From: Hemicordylus capensis
Lineage: Eukaryota > Chordata > Lepidosauria > Squamata > Cordylidae
Length of the DNA: 64,000 nucleotides
Assembly: GCF_027244095.1 (NCBI RefSeq)
Contig: NC_069669.1
Span: forward strand, 9,326,501 to 9,390,500
Direction: 5' to 3'
Shown: positions 44,701-59,700 of the stretch, one piece after another
Position numbering within the stretch: position 1 is the first letter of the stretch
How the letters are laid out: the number at the start of each line of letters is the position of its first letter
Program-made: the position numbers and the translations under genes
Notes under the pieces: model-generated
Database searches by the model: none
What the model was told of the DNA's origin: nothing
The model's input: only the letters and a program-made list of their open reading frames with translations

Positions 44701-47700
44701 TGCAGCAGAAAGAACATCAGGCTGCCTACCTCTCCACGACAGTCAGGGCGTCCCTGAACCTGGCGGCAAACATATCCCCCGTGAAGTACTCAGCCAGCCG
44801 GCCCACTGCCTGGAGCAGGGAGCTGAGGTCTCGCAAGGAGCAGTGCAGGCGCCGGCAGTCATTCTCGGCAGCGATGTTCAGCCTGTGACCTGGAATGAGT
44901 GTGTGCCCGAATGGCCGTCAAACCCAAAAGGAAAGAGCTACAGGCAAGTGCCTTGGCTAATAGGGACAAATGACTACATGAAGGCAATCTGAAGGGAACC
45001 TCTCTTTCCGGCCTCCTGCACCATTTGCCATATTTAAACCGCGTGTTTGCGCGTAGCCCTAACCTTGTCACACGCCAAGTGCACAGCAGAGAAATCTAAT
45101 TATGGCGCCCACTTTGCCGGGAAATGAAGCATTCGCTGTAATCACACTTACATGCATTTTCTCTACGTTAGTTGCCTTGCAGGTCACGGGGCAGGCACCA
45201 AAGACGCTTGTGTTTGGCCTTTTTTATAAAGAGGACATTGCCAAGGTTTTGTGTTTCCATTCTCGCCTCATTATTTTCCCAAACAAGCTCAAGTTGTTTA
45301 GAAAATAAGCAGCTCCACCAGCAGCAGCTGATATTCAATCCACACAAGTTAAAAGGCGTTGAACCAGAAGGGAACAGCACAACAAATTGTATGGAAACAC
45401 CAGCAAAGGATAGCATTGCCTTCCAGATACACTCACAAACTAGAATAGGAGTGTGACAAATATTTACATACAGCTTTTCAACAAGTTCCAAAAACGGTTT
45501 ACATAGAAATAAATAAATAAATAGATAGATAGGCTCCCTGTCCCCAAAGGGCTCACAATCTAAAGAAGAAACCCAAGATAGACACCAGCAGCAGCCACTG
45601 GAGGGATGCTGTGCTGGGGGATGGATAGGGCCAGTTGCTCTCTCCCTGCTAAATAAAGAATACACCACTTTAAAAAAGGGGCCTCTTTGCTCAAATAGAC
45701 TTCAGGTGACAACCGATCCGGCAGTTGAGGGTTCCAGCCACACTCGAGATTAATTTCAAAGGAGAGGGGTCTGTGCCAGTGTTCCCTCTAACAGGGATTC
45801 CCAAATGTTGTTCACTACAACTCCCAGCATCATCATCATCACTACATTTATATCCTGCTCTTCCTCCAAGGAGCCCTGAGCGGTGTACTACATACTTGAG
45901 TTTCTCCTCACAACAACCCTGTGAAGCAGGTTAGGCTGAGAGAGAAGTGACTGGCCCAGAGTCACCCAGCTAGTTTCATGGCTGAATGGGGATTTGAACT
46001 CGGGTCTCCCCAGTCCTAGTCCAACACTCTAACCACTACACCATGCTGGCTCTCCCAGCATCCCCAGCTATGATGGCCTTTGGGATTACGGGAGTTGTAG
46101 TCTACAACATCTGGGAATTCCTGTTAGAGGGAATACTGGTCTCTGCTCAGCGTTGGTGAAGACAACCCCTTATCTGGAATTCTACTGAATTTAGGGATAG
46201 GAAGGAGAAATCTTCTGGCAGCTCGTGCCACAGCAATGCACTCTGCACATGCTCAGCTCCTCTCTTTCAGCATCAGAGCCCTGTCTTGGCTAAGCCCCAC
46301 TGCCTGGAGTTCCCTAAGCTCAGGGGTTTCCTAAAGGTCACACAGCCAGTTTCATCCATCAACACAACAATACAGCAATGCAGACAGAGCAGCATCACCA
46401 ACACTAGAAGTTAGCCTTACCTGTCCCCGAAGTGACTATGAACTGCTGTAGTCCCAGATATACATCCAGATTTTCCTGGAGAACTGGAAACTAGGGAGGA
46501 AAAATGGAAGGTTAGAAGAACAGGGCCTTACCTTTAAGGCACACACGCAACCGTTCTCTGCCATTTAAAGTCTGGGCTCAAAGATGAAGGACTACATGAG
46601 TCCCAATGGCAACTAAGCACAACTGTAATTAAGCATATTCTGAAAGCTTAAAACATTTCTCATTAAGCTATTAGGCAGGTGGAACCTGTAAGGTAGGTGA
46701 GTATTATTACCTTCGTATTGTAACAGGGAGATCAAGTTGGTGGGTGGGAGCTTGTCTGAAACAATGTTAAATTCATAGCAGAGGCAAGTTCTCAAACAAA
46801 AACGTGCCTCTTTTCCACTACACTAGTGGAAGAAGCCACTAGGCTGAATCTGGAACATAAGAAGCTGCCTTATACAGAGTCAGGCCAGTGGAACATCTAG
46901 CTCAGTACTGCCAACGCTGACTAGCAGAAGCTCTCCCAAGTTTCAAGGAGTCTTTCCCAGCCTTATTTGGAGATGCAGCCAGGGATTGAACCTAAGACCT
47001 TGTGAATGCAAGCCGCAGATGCTCTACCACTGAATTACAGCCCCATCCCTTCCAGTCTTACCTGGAATACTGGCAGGAACTGAACCCGAGACCTTCCCTA
47101 AGAAGCTGCCATCTACTGAATGAGACCATCAGTCGATCTAGCTCCATATCATCTACACCAGGCCGGCCCAACTTCGGTCCTCTTGCAGATGTTGGCCTAC
47201 AACTTCCATAATCCCTTGCTATTTGCCACTGTGGATGGGGATCATCATCATCATCTATTCGATTTCTATACCGCCCTTCCAAAAATGGCTCAGGGAGGTT
47301 GATTAAGGGAGTTGAAGTCTAAAAACAGTTGTGGGGGGTGGGGAGTTGAGCAGGCCTGGTCTACACAGACTGGCAGTGACTATTCTCCAAGGTTTCAGGC
47401 AGGAGTCTTTCCCAGCTCTACCTGGAGATGCTGCCAGAGACTGAACTTGGGACCTTGTATATGCAAAGCAGATGCCCCATCACTGTGCAGTCTACAATGG
47501 TAACAGCAACAGCCGTTCCACATATGGAGAGCCACAGAGACCATCCAACACACTCCTTTTTGAACACACCATTCCAAGTACATGCTTCTTTCCCCTCAAA
47601 ACAAAAGGTTTCAAGGGTTCCCTTCCCTACTTTGATGGCGACTCCCTGAAGCTATATTGCAAAGTGCACACAACAAAAAGTGCCATCAGGCCCCCGAAGT

Positions 47701-50700
47701 GGAAAAAACCAAGGAGCTATGCAAGTTACTGCCTCAACAATTTCAGAGTGCTAATCTAGTCCCCGGAGACAAGGAAATGGCAGGCTGCATTACTTCTGGC
47801 AGCTATGCCAAAGGCCTGGTGTCAGGGGAGGAAGATGGGACATAGCCAAAGGGATCAGATACCCTGGCTGAGATCCCAGATGTCCGTGTTTGGCAACATT
47901 GATACAACATGGTTGTCATTGTTAGGCTAACCCCGGGCATATTTAGACTCTTCCTGGCCAATTTGCGTTTAAACAAAGACATCTTACGCCATCCCTATCG
48001 TTTCTGTAGCTACAGCTACACACGGACATAGAAAGATGACTCAGGACATTCATCCATCTAGCTCAGTACTGTCTACACCATGGGTTCTCAGCCTTGGGTC
48101 CCCAGATGTTGTTGGACTTCAACTCCCATAATCCCCACCCAAAGGCCATTGGGGCTGGGGATTATGGGAACTGAAGTCCAGTAACATCTGGGGACCCAAG
48201 GTTGAGAATCCCTGGTCTACACTGTCAGGCAGCAGCTCTCCAAGGTTTCAGGCAGGAGCCTCTCTCAGCCCTACCTGGAGATGCTGCCAGGGATGGAACC
48301 TGAGACCTTCTACATACAAGGCAGATGCTCTACCACTGAGCTATGCCCCGCACAAAGGGGGCGCACATGGGTCTCCCATCCAGGTACTAACCACACCAAG
48401 ACCTGCTAACCTTCAGCAAGGTAGCTGTATCGTTTGCCCTTAAACCATGCTCTGGGACTCATAAAAGAAGATATTCTCTTTTTAAAAAGTTAAAGAAGTT
48501 ATACAAAGAGACCACCAAGGGCAAAATCTGACAGAATATAACAGATCCAGCATGGAATAGAATCCCAGAGATACGCGCTCCGATTTCTACCATGAACTCA
48601 CTGTGTGGCAACAGGCATGCAAAATGCTGAACGCCGCAGTCTCTCAGACCTAGTTACCTATGGAATTAATGGCCTACACCCCAAGGCTGCTGTTGGGGGC
48701 AAAGCAAACAAAATGGTGACATACTGCACAATATTAGGCACGCCTTGTAATGCTGCTTTCTCGCTGTTGCAGGAACACAAAAACACAGCGACTGAAAATA
48801 ATGGCCGCATCCTTGCCCAACTCCAGGAGTGCTATTTTTGCATTAGGCTACAAGGCATGCCTAATGTTGTGCAGTGTGTGCATCAGAAGTGCTCTACAGA
48901 AGCTACAGAAAACTTGGCATGGCCAGGACCATTCTGATTACTTTCACCCACTAAGTCTCCCAAGCAACTTGGCAATGTTTTGCCAGATATTCATTGTTAA
49001 TTAAGAAGCGTACAGCAGCTTCTGTTCTAGAGCAAAGCTTAAATGGGCTGATTTGTGGCCGTCACATGTTTCTTTGGACATTTCCGAAACAGGCACATGA
49101 GATTCATCAAGCATTTATTGGGACCTGAAATATCTAAGGACTAGTCAAGTACACATGCCATGAATGTGTACTGGCCTTGTCTTGTGGTAGCAAGCATGAA
49201 TTGTCCCCTTTGCCAAGCAGGGTCCACCCTGGTTTGCATTTGAATGGGATGCTACATGTGAGCACTAAGATTTTCCCTTAAGAGGATGGGGCCGCTCTGC
49301 ATGCTTGCAGGCAGAAGGTTCCCAGTTCCCTCCCTGACATCTCCAGATGGGGTGGGGGGGGGAGAGAGAGAGAGAGAGAGACCAACCAAGACCCGCCTGA
49401 AACCTTAGAGAAGCTGCTGCCAGTCTGTGTAGACAGTATTGAGTTAGATGGGCCAATCATCTGACTCAGTATAAAGCAGCTTCCTATGTACTGCATTATG
49501 TTTAGAAGAAACTATATGGACTCCAGATGGGGTTGAGCACTTTTACTGCACCAACCCGGAGGCTTCTGAGCGTCACCAAAGGTATGCAGGTGAAGAAACT
49601 GGGACAGTCAGTGTACGATCATTTTGACCTTGGCTCTTTCATTTCCCTAGATTAAGCACAAAACATCCTTGATATAAACAGGACACACCCGGCAACCATT
49701 TTTGCCAACCACTCTCTCCGTTTACTCTTGCCAAGCAACTTTAACACATGCAGAGAATTGTTTCAGCAAAAACACAAAATTAAAAAGTTGCAAGCACCAC
49801 ATGATGCTGTGTAGGATCCACAGTCAAAGCTAACATCCTGTGAACCAAGAGATGCCTAATGCAACTCTTTTCACCTCCCTGATCCTAGAAGTGTCCTCTC
49901 CCAAACATGAATTGCACCAAGAACTATTTCTCAACACTACCAGAAATCAGAACCAAAGTACATCATTTTACAACCAGCATCAAAGTGGCCAACAAAACAA
50001 TAGCTACTGTGTGACCAGCTTTGATACCACCAAGTTGCCAAGTGTGTTTGTGGCTTTGACTAAGCCGAGGAGGACTAGCAGCACATTGCCACATGTGTGC
50101 GCGCACCTTTTGAAGCACAGCCTGCCCTATCTCTGGGGAGAGAGGCCTATGGCAGGACCCACAGAAGATGAACTTGAAAGATGCGGATTGCTTCCACCTG
50201 CACAGATACAACAACCATATCTTTCCTGGGACAAAGCATTTATGCTCCCATTAAAGAGAAGGAAGCTGGGCTTTTCTACTTCTGTACACATCTGAATCTC
50301 CGTCACATGCTCAACAGAAATGCAGATGCTGTGACCAACTATCACCTCTAGAGGGACTACATTTTCACACATGTCTCCATGCTAGGTCAGAAAGGCTTCT
50401 CAAACTCACACAAGCCTTCTGAATTTCCTCTGTGCCACTCTCCATAGACACAAAAGCCCCTGATGGATGCTTGTACCCAACCCTGCCCCCTCCCCCTGCT
50501 TTGCTCCAGTATTGCGTCGGGTTCCTATCCAGATCCTATACACACCACAGCCCCACACCACTCCTTCCATAGTCTGAAGATCTGGGTCGCCACATGGGGC
50601 CGGAGCTCAGTGGTTTTACTGAAAGACAGTGCAGAAATGTTTAAATGGGGTCGTGGTGGACAGCTTGTTCAAAGTGTCGACTCAGTGTGTGGCAGCTGTG

Positions 50701-53700
50701 AAAAAGGCCAATTCTATGCTAGGGATCATTAGGAAGGGGGTTGGAAATAAGATGGCTAATATTATCATGCCCTTATACAAAACTATGGTGTGGCCACACC
50801 TGGAGTACTGTGTCCAATTCTGGTCACCACATCTCAAAAAGGAGATTGTAGAACTGGAAAATGTGCAGAAGAGGGCAACCAAGGTGATAAGGGGCCTAGA
50901 GCACCTTCCTGATGAGGCAAGGCCCTGTCCCGTGTGCTCGGCCGTAGAGCCTCGGCATGTGGAGCAGGGCCCTCCCAGCCCATCTGGCCAGGTGCAGAGA
51001 CGCCGTGGGGGGCAAGTGGTCCCTAAGGCATGCAGGGCCCAAGAGGCTCGACGCAAGCACCTGCCCCTCCCCGCTGGCATCCCAGTCTGAGGCACTCCGA
51101 GTTACAGAAGAGTCCCCGTTGCCTCCTGGTTTCACCATGGGACAAATCTTTCCTCTTCCAACTGCCTGGGATTCCTGCTATGCCTCCTGACACAAAGCAG
51201 GTCTTTGTACCAGAGACTCAACAGGATAGGAACACAGGAAGCTGCCTTCTACCGAGTCAGACCCTTGGTCCATTTAGCTCAGTATTGTCTACCCAGACTG
51301 GCAGCGGCTTCTCCAAGGCTGCAGGAAGCAGTCTCTCCAAGCTCTATCTGGAGATGCTGCCAGGGAGGGAACTTGGAACCTAAATGCTCTTCCCAGAGAA
51401 GCCCCATCTCCTAAGCGGAAGATCTTACAGTGCTCCCACATGGAGTCTCCCATTCAGATGTAAACTAGGGCAGACCCTGCTTAGCAGAGGGGACATTTCG
51501 TGCTTGCTACCACAAGACCAGCATTCCTCCCATACATCAATGGCAGAGTCCTCATGGGGTTGCTTACCAGGGTAGAGAAGGCGTGGGATGGCAAAAGCTC
51601 CATAACTTTGGCCACGACCTCCAAGCTCTGCCGCAAGTATCGCTGCCATTCGGTCTGCTGCTGCGGGAAAGAGATATCCAGATTAGCCACTTTCGTTTCC
51701 CCTCAATTCAGCGCCATTATCTCTGTCTTTAGAGAACTTGGTGCAGAATCTGGCTCAGGTTTCCAAATCCAAGCTTCAACGAAGGGTGGTGTTTTAGCCC
51801 CAGCTGAGGAACCATGTTCCCTGTAAGGGGGATTCCCAGATGATGACTACAACTCCCATCATCCCCAGCCAAAGGCCATTGCAACTGGGGAAGATGGGAG
51901 TTGTAATCAACATCTGGCAATCCCTGTTACAAGGAGCATTGCTGGTGACCGAGGGAAGCTGCTTGAAAATACTCTGCCAATATCCACAAGAAGATCCAAT
52001 GCTTATTCGAGCACAACTTCTGGGCCACAAGTGGTGTCCAGACTTTTACAAGGACAAACAGGAGGAGGGCACAAAAGGGTAAGTCCTCGACTCCAGAAAC
52101 CTGTTTGCCCCCAACACTCCACTTCTCTGGATTCAACATGCTGGTTTTTAGGGCCGAGTTCACCAGTCCCATATCTGCCCTACTATACAATACAACAAAT
52201 AGTTACATATCGCTTTTCAACAAACGTTCCCAAAGTGGTTTACATAGATAAAATGAAATATAATGGCTCCCTGTCCCCAAACGGCTCACAGTCTAAAAGA
52301 GAAACATAAGATAAGACACCAGCAACAGCCACTGGAGGGATGCTGTGCTGAGGACGGATAGGGCCAATTGCTCCCCCCCGCTAAATAAAGAAGACTTGGC
52401 AACTTACGTCGTCGTCCAGGGTCTCGTCATCCAGCTCCTCCAGCTGGGCCTGGTTGTACCTGAACTGTATTCGGTTCAGCACCTCCGTCAGCAGCAGGAC
52501 TAGGGCATCTTCGTACCTGTGTGTAAGCGACAGACAAGAACACTCGTAGGAGGGAACTGTGACCCGGGGGAGCAGTTGTGGCTTCAACAGAGGGATGGCC
52601 TAACCTATGCTCTGAGCTGCTGCTACTATGTAGCTGCCACCTGACACACAGACATAGGAAGCTGCCATATACTGAGTCAGACACCTAGTCCTTCTAGCTC
52701 AGGATTGTCTACCCAGACTGGCAGCAGCTTCTCCAAGGTTGCAGACAGGAGTCTCTCTCAGCCCTGTCTTGGAGATGCTGCCAGGGAGGGAACTTGGAAC
52801 CTAGATGCTCTTCCCAGAGCGGCTCCATCCCCTGAAGGGAATCTCTTACAGTGCTCACACTTCTAGTCTCCCATTCATATGCAACCAGGGTGGACCCTGC
52901 TTAGCTAAGGGCACAAGTCATGCTTGCTACCACAAGACCAGACCCCCACAGTTGCACTGGAGTCTGGCACACATCTTGCTCAAGATGTGCAATATCACAA
53001 AAAAAGATGCGAGCTGGACGCCAGTGGCCACTTCACACAGCAAGGAAGGTGCAGGGGGCAATGAGCAGGAAGCAAGGCAGACACAGACACAGACACAGAC
53101 ACAGACACCCCCCCCTCTCTCTCATATAGGAACACAGGAAGCTGCCTTTTATGAAGTCAGACCCTCGGGTCCATCTAGCTCCGTATGGTCTCCTCTGACT
53201 GGCAGCGGCTCTCCAAGGTTTCAGGAAGGAGTCTCTCCCAACCAGATGTGGGGATGCCACCAGCGACTGAATCTGGTACCTTTTGCACGCAAAGCAGATG
53301 CTCTACCTCTGAGCTAAAGCCCTGAGGGGGATCTCTTACAGCAGGCAGCGCTCACATGTAGTCCCCCATCCAACCGCCAAGCAAGGTAGACTCTACTTAG
53401 CAAAGGGGACCATTCATGCTCACAAGACCTGCTCTCCACCCCATCACTTGCTTCCTCCATTAGAAATAAGCATCTGAGGTCACCAGGGGATAGGACAGTT
53501 CATCTGACGGAACCCCTCCACATATGCAAGTTATTGTTTGAAGCTACTTTCAAATAGTGGTCATGCATGTGTGAACTGGATAAGCAGGAAGAGTATTTAC
53601 ATTTCTAGCCCGCCCTGTACCCAAAGGTCTCAGAGAGGGTTACAATAAAACCAATATAAAAACCTAATTAAATTCAACATCATAAAACCAAGAATACAAT

Positions 53701-56700
53701 TTTAAAAATACTATATTTAGGAAACTTGCTGAGTATAGTGCAGTACACAGATGGCCTACTGAGGCATGTTTAAACTTCTCCATCATTACCCCCTCCATTT
53801 AAAGTAATTGTACATCATTTATCCTTTCAACTCTTCTGACACTAGTTCAGAATGAATCTGCAAACATGCATTATAGCAATGGTAGGCAACCTTGGCTCAC
53901 CAGCTGTTGCTGGACTACTACTCCCACCATCTCCAGTCACAGTGTGGCTGGGGATCATGGGAGTTGTAGTTCAGCAATGGCTGGAGAGCCAAAGTGGGTT
54001 ACCCCTGCATTCTAGCTTATGCTAAGTATGACAGGCCATAGCAAGACTCAAGGGGAAAAATGGAAAGAAGTTAACAGGAAAATAGAAGGGGGGGCATATT
54101 CAAAACAATGTATTTTAGTTGGATGGAGTTTAAATATTGGGTTTGGTACAATAATACAAAAAAGGAGATTCTCATCAGGGTTAAGAAAGCTAAGCAGCAA
54201 CAAAATTTTGGTCACTCCAATTCCTAGCTAAGATCTGAAGGAAGAGTTTTATTCTCATCACAATTACCCTGTCCCAGAAGTTCCATAACCCAAGATAAAA
54301 AAAACTGGTCTTATGCTAACTGAGCAAACAGGCACCTTTTAAAAGTGGTGATTCTCTCTACTGAGCAGGGGGAGAGCAACTGGCCCTATCCATCCTCAGC
54401 ATCTCACCAGCGGCTGTTGCTGGTGTCCACCTTATGTTTCTTTTTTAGATTGCGAGCCCTTTGGGGACAGGGAGCCATCTTTATTTACATCTATGTAAAC
54501 CACTTTGGGAACTTTTTTGTTGCAAGGTGGTATATAAATATTCATCGTATTTCTATTTATGTGTATATGTTCCGCAACCCTCCTACTCTATAAACCTAAG
54601 ACGTGCTGCTCCAATTATCATCTTTTTCCTCTCTGCGCTCATATAAGCACACCTCTTCTATTCTCATTTTTAAACACCACCTGGAAATCCATATTTAAAA
54701 GTTTGCCTTCCCAAAGCTACAATCTTTTGGCCTCCAGCTTCCCTCTTCTTTTATAATACAGCTGTTTCATTTCAGTTGTGGACATGACAACAGAGCTTTA
54801 TTACGTGGGACCACAGGAAGCTACCTTCTGCAAAGTCAGACCCTGGGTCCATCTAGCTCAGTACTGTCTACACTGACTGGCAGGGGCTCTCTCTACTGTA
54901 CAGCACTTCGTTTTTAAGCTCTACAGAAATAACTCAGAATTAACAGGGAAGGTCTAACTTGACTATTTGGCATGTGCTTGTGAGTCAGCCTGGCTATTTG
55001 TATGCATTAAAATCAGCTGAACACTGAGATGTTGGAATGACGTTTGGTATATGCTTAGGCCACAGTTCTGTGTTTAAAGTTCAAATTCTAGATTGGCCCA
55101 AACACCCCATTATCAAGAGGACCAGCCAATATGCCACACGTAATGGATTGAGCGATTTGCCATGGACACAAGTTTTAGAATAAAAGTTGGAGTGCACATT
55201 TAGGACACCATTCTACCTTTCACATTCAAACCTGCTTGTGCACCTGCTTTCTAAAAAGCACGATGGACACCCCACACCTGTTGTCAAGGGGGCAAGGAAA
55301 GAGATAATGCGATATCTTCCTTTTGGGGGCCAAAAAGGATTTCAAGTTGCCAACACAAGTCTTGGCCTTTCTACGAGACCTTCAGTAGCAGAATAAATCC
55401 TGTAGGTAGAACATCACACCCCTAGGCTGAATATATTTGATGTGTACAGGTTGCAGAATTCTGCTTTCCCTTGCACAGATTACTTTAGTGCAGCAAATGG
55501 ATTTCTTCTTTAAGTGCACAGAGCTCATACAGCAGAGAAGCACTTGCACAAAACCACGACTATTGCAGCATCAACATATATGCCAGTACAACATTATCCA
55601 AAGATGGCTTTTCTGAGCAATGAGGCACTGACCCCCTGTAGAAACACAGAAGTCAATTTCCCCATGAACCTTCCCAGTTGCAAAATCAAAAGTAAAAACA
55701 CACTGCTAAGCTTGGACTGACATCACCCTCCTCAACCAGAATGCAGCAACATACAGGAAGTACTGGCTGTCCCATTGTTCTTTCAGAAGAAAGATGCATT
55801 GGGGAACATTCATCACAGCCTGCTCGAATAGATGTAAACATGTGAACAAGCCGATAGATGCATTTCCTCCCAAGAAGTCCAACAGCGTGGTCTAAGGGCA
55901 CACGATACAGCCACTTTGCTGAAGCTAAGAAGGTCTTGGTGTGGTCAGTGCCTGGATGGGAGACTAATGTATATCACTTTTGGGAGCAGGGCCATTGCTC
56001 AGTAGTCGAGCATCTGCCTGCACGCAGAAGGTCCCAGGTTCAATCCCTTGGCAGCATCTCCAGGTAGGGCTGTGCAGACTGAAACCTTGGAGAAGCCACT
56101 GCCAGTAAGCACAGACAATACTTGGTATAAGGGAGGTTCATAGGAAGCTGCCATATACTGAGTCAGACCACTGGTCCATCTGGCTCAGTATTGTCTACAC
56201 AGACTGGCAGTGGCTTCTCCAAGGTTGCAGGCAGGAGTCTCTCTCAGCCCTACCTTGGGAACACCACCAGGGAGGGAACTTGGAGCCTTCTGCATGCAAG
56301 CATGTTGGTGCTCTTCTCAGTGCGGCCCCAGAAATCTCTTACAGGGCTCACACATGTAGTCACCCATTCAAATGCAAATCAGGGTGGACCCTGCTTAGCA
56401 AAGGGGGACTATTCATGCTTGCTACCACAAGACCAGCTCTCCTCCCTATGTTCCCAATTTTTAAGAGTTTTATAGACATCTTTGCTTAAATGTGGCATCT
56501 CCCCTGAGAGATTAAACCGAAGACCCTGTGTCCAAATAACTGAGAAATCTCCTTTTTAGTTGTTTACCTCTCCCTGTGGTGAGGGGAGAATGATTGCAAG
56601 ACTGAGATGTACTCCCAATTCCTCCCCAGAGACAATTCTGGGTGGGATCCAACATGCAAATAGACATTCTGTCTTAAGCACACTAGATGTCAGTCCACGA

Positions 56701-59700
56701 GCAAGGCCCACACATTTTGACCAAGTGGTGCCATCTCAGGGGATGAATGCTCGTAGTTGTTTTTGGCAATATCTACCCCACTAGAGACGGAAAACAGATG
56801 ATAACATTGTTGCACTTACAACTTTTGGTGTGGTATCACCCCTTCTTTATCCCTACCCCCAATGAATTAGGGTAGAATTGCAGTCATTTTTGCAAAAAGC
56901 AACGTGTTGGGGTAAAGTTTAGGGTAACAATGAACAAACTATTGGCTCTCTCCTTGCAGTAATCTTTGGAGGACATTCTGGCCAACTTTCATTTCCATTC
57001 CTCTGATAATATTGTACAGTAGTTATGTTTTAAAAACTTTCAAAACCTTTGAAAAAAACCATTGCGAATTTGGCTGCTGCAGGCCCAACGGTCAGGACAA
57101 TTAAACCATGGCAAGACACTGAAAGCCTATGCTATCGCCTCTTTTCCATCTCTAAGGGTGTAGACCTTATCAAAAATCACAACGAGCTTCCTGTCTCCCC
57201 AGCTGGTACCAACCAGCCCAGCTGGCTCATGTACTAAATAAGCCTGGATTAGAAAGAACCACACAGTCAACTGAATGGGGAGGTTGGCTGTGGCATCTGG
57301 ATTAGGCAATATACACACGATGTTCAGCTGAGCAGAAACAGGTTTCTACCAAACTGGACAGGAAGTCTGAAAGGCTCTTCCTGTGGCGTAACCACTTACG
57401 CTCTCGGATCAAGCACAAACATTCACTTCAAAATTTCCTGTTCATCCGATTGCTGCAAGAGCTACTAAAAAAAAAAAGAGCACTTTCAGAAACGATGCAG
57501 CCTCTCGTGATCTTACACGTCATTTGCTACTTCCTCTTAGCAGCTAGTATCCGATTGTTATTCTTGCCCATTCTCCACAAATAGAGAGATTTGGCTGAAA
57601 GAGTTAAGAATGATTTTATTTCCCACCCTATCCAGTCTGCTCTAAGCAGGCAGAAGAATTGTCAGTCTCTGGTACATAAATTGTTGCCAATTCTCCTCTG
57701 TTGAATAAGCTCCCTGAAAGCATAGAACTAGAATCTGCCTTGAGCTAGAACTCAACTCCCTTAATGCTAGGATGTTGCTTTGTTTTTCAAAATCACTCGC
57801 AGGGAGTTTTAACCTGAGGCAGCATTCAGAAGTGACAACTTGCCCAACTGCATCTGAAGCTGTGCAGTCTCTTCTGTTACTTGTTGCATACCGAGATCAA
57901 GTCTCCACTTCTCTAGATACTACCTGATTAGAATTCAGAGGAAGGCAAACTTCCCAAGCTTGGATTTCCAGAGGATGTTTGACTATAAACTCCCAACAGT
58001 CAAAGGCCACTGTGGCTGTGGAGGATAGGAGCTGGGTACAGAGGAAACTGCCTTATACCGAGCCAGGCTACTGGTCACGCTAGCTCAGCACGGTCTACAC
58101 CAGGGCTGCTCAACTTTGGCCCTCCAGCTGTTTTTGGACTACAATTCCCATCATCCCTAGCCACCATGTCCAGTAGTCCGGGATGATATGAGTTGTAGGC
58201 CAAAATTTGCAGAAGGGATGAAGTTGAGCAGCCCGGGTCTACAGAGACTCGAGGCGGCTGTGCAAGGTCTGAGGCAGAAGTCTCTCCCAGTGTTGTGTGG
58301 AGATGCGGACAGGGATTGAACCTGGGACCTTCGGCATGCAAGTAGATGTCTGTAGCGGATTAAAGCCTTTGCCTCAGAGCAAGCTCACATGAGGGAAAGA
58401 AAATGCTGAAGCATCCGTGCCAAGCTGTCTGGCTAGCCTTCTGCTAAAACTATTCTGTAATTATCGATAGGTTCAAAATGCTGCCACCAAGCACCCTAAA
58501 TCTTGCTGAGAACCAACCAGACCAGTGAATTGGGTGCTGTAATCCAAGGTCCCTCCCTGTAACTGGGTACTGGGCAAATAATAAAAAACCTTCCACGTGT
58601 AAGCTTATACGGGATGAGAAAACCAATAGCTGCTGAACATCTGCAGACATGTTTGCACCAGAGAAAACTCCTCTTCGGCCCCCCTTTTCCTGAGTTAAAA
58701 ACCAACTTGGAGAGGCTTGTAAAAAGAAAAGACTTTGAGAACTCAAGCTTCCTCCCCTCCTGTCTTTCAAGGATCTGCAGAGTTATTTCATGAGAGAAAC
58801 CTCCATGCTGGCTTTGACCAGGAGGAAGCAAACTCTATTGCCCCTCACTAAGCCTTTCTGCACACGCTTCTCTCCAACAAAAGACTACCCTTCTGGTTCA
58901 CAGAATTCCCTGGAACTGCTCTCTAGGTCCCACCCACTTGGTGTACTGATTGGCTGCCCTGGCATTCAACAGCATGTCAGTGAAGACAAGCATTCACTCT
59001 GTTAACTCTTTAGAGAGGGGGTGGCTGATCACTACAATGTCCTACCACTGAGCTATCGCCCCAGTCTCCCAAAGGGGATACCTGACAGCAGTGCTCATGT
59101 GTAGTTAAATGCACACCAGGGCTTAGCAAAGGGGACAATTCATGCTCACTACCACAAGATCAGCTCTCCTGCATCATCTCGGGACACAAGGCTGAGAAGC
59201 CCTGCTCTAAAGGTGCAGCCTTCTGCTCAAGTGGACTGTCAAAACAAGTGCCATGGCTATAAAATAAAGAAGTGGTTCCTCAGAGTTTGTTGCCCCCCCC
59301 CGCCACACCCCCCCCTTCTACAACAACAAATATTTACATACTACTTTCCAACTAAAATTCTCAAAGCAGTTTACACAGAAAAATAAGGTTAGATGTTTCC
59401 ACTCCCCAAAGGGCTCACAATCTAAAAAGAAGCACAAAGTAGACAGACCAGCAACAGTCACTGGAGGGATGTTGTGTGGGGTTAGATAGGGACAGTTGCT
59501 TCCCCCCACTAAATAAAGAGGGTTTTAGATAAATTCATGGAGAACTGGCTACTAGTCTGGAGGCTATAGACCACCTCCAGCCTCAGAAGGCAAGATGCTT
59601 CTAATACCAGTTGTAGGGGAGTAACAGTAGGAGAGAGGGCATGCCAGAGGCATCTGGTGGGCCACTGTGGGAAACAGGATGCAGGACTAGATGGGCCTTG

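Noticed and set aside
49840-50295. 151-codon plus-strand frame inside XPO6
   Set aside because: No recognised domain, no splice or promoter context, and it is antisense to an intron; treated as chance.
55862-55978. True 5S rRNA gene
   Set aside because: Only part of 5S aligns, with many changes; related fragments at 44477 and 48368 show a SINE family.
55984-56124. Functional tRNA gene
   Set aside because: The tRNA-like sequence is part of a SINE, lacks a proper acceptor stem and is followed by the shared SINE tail.
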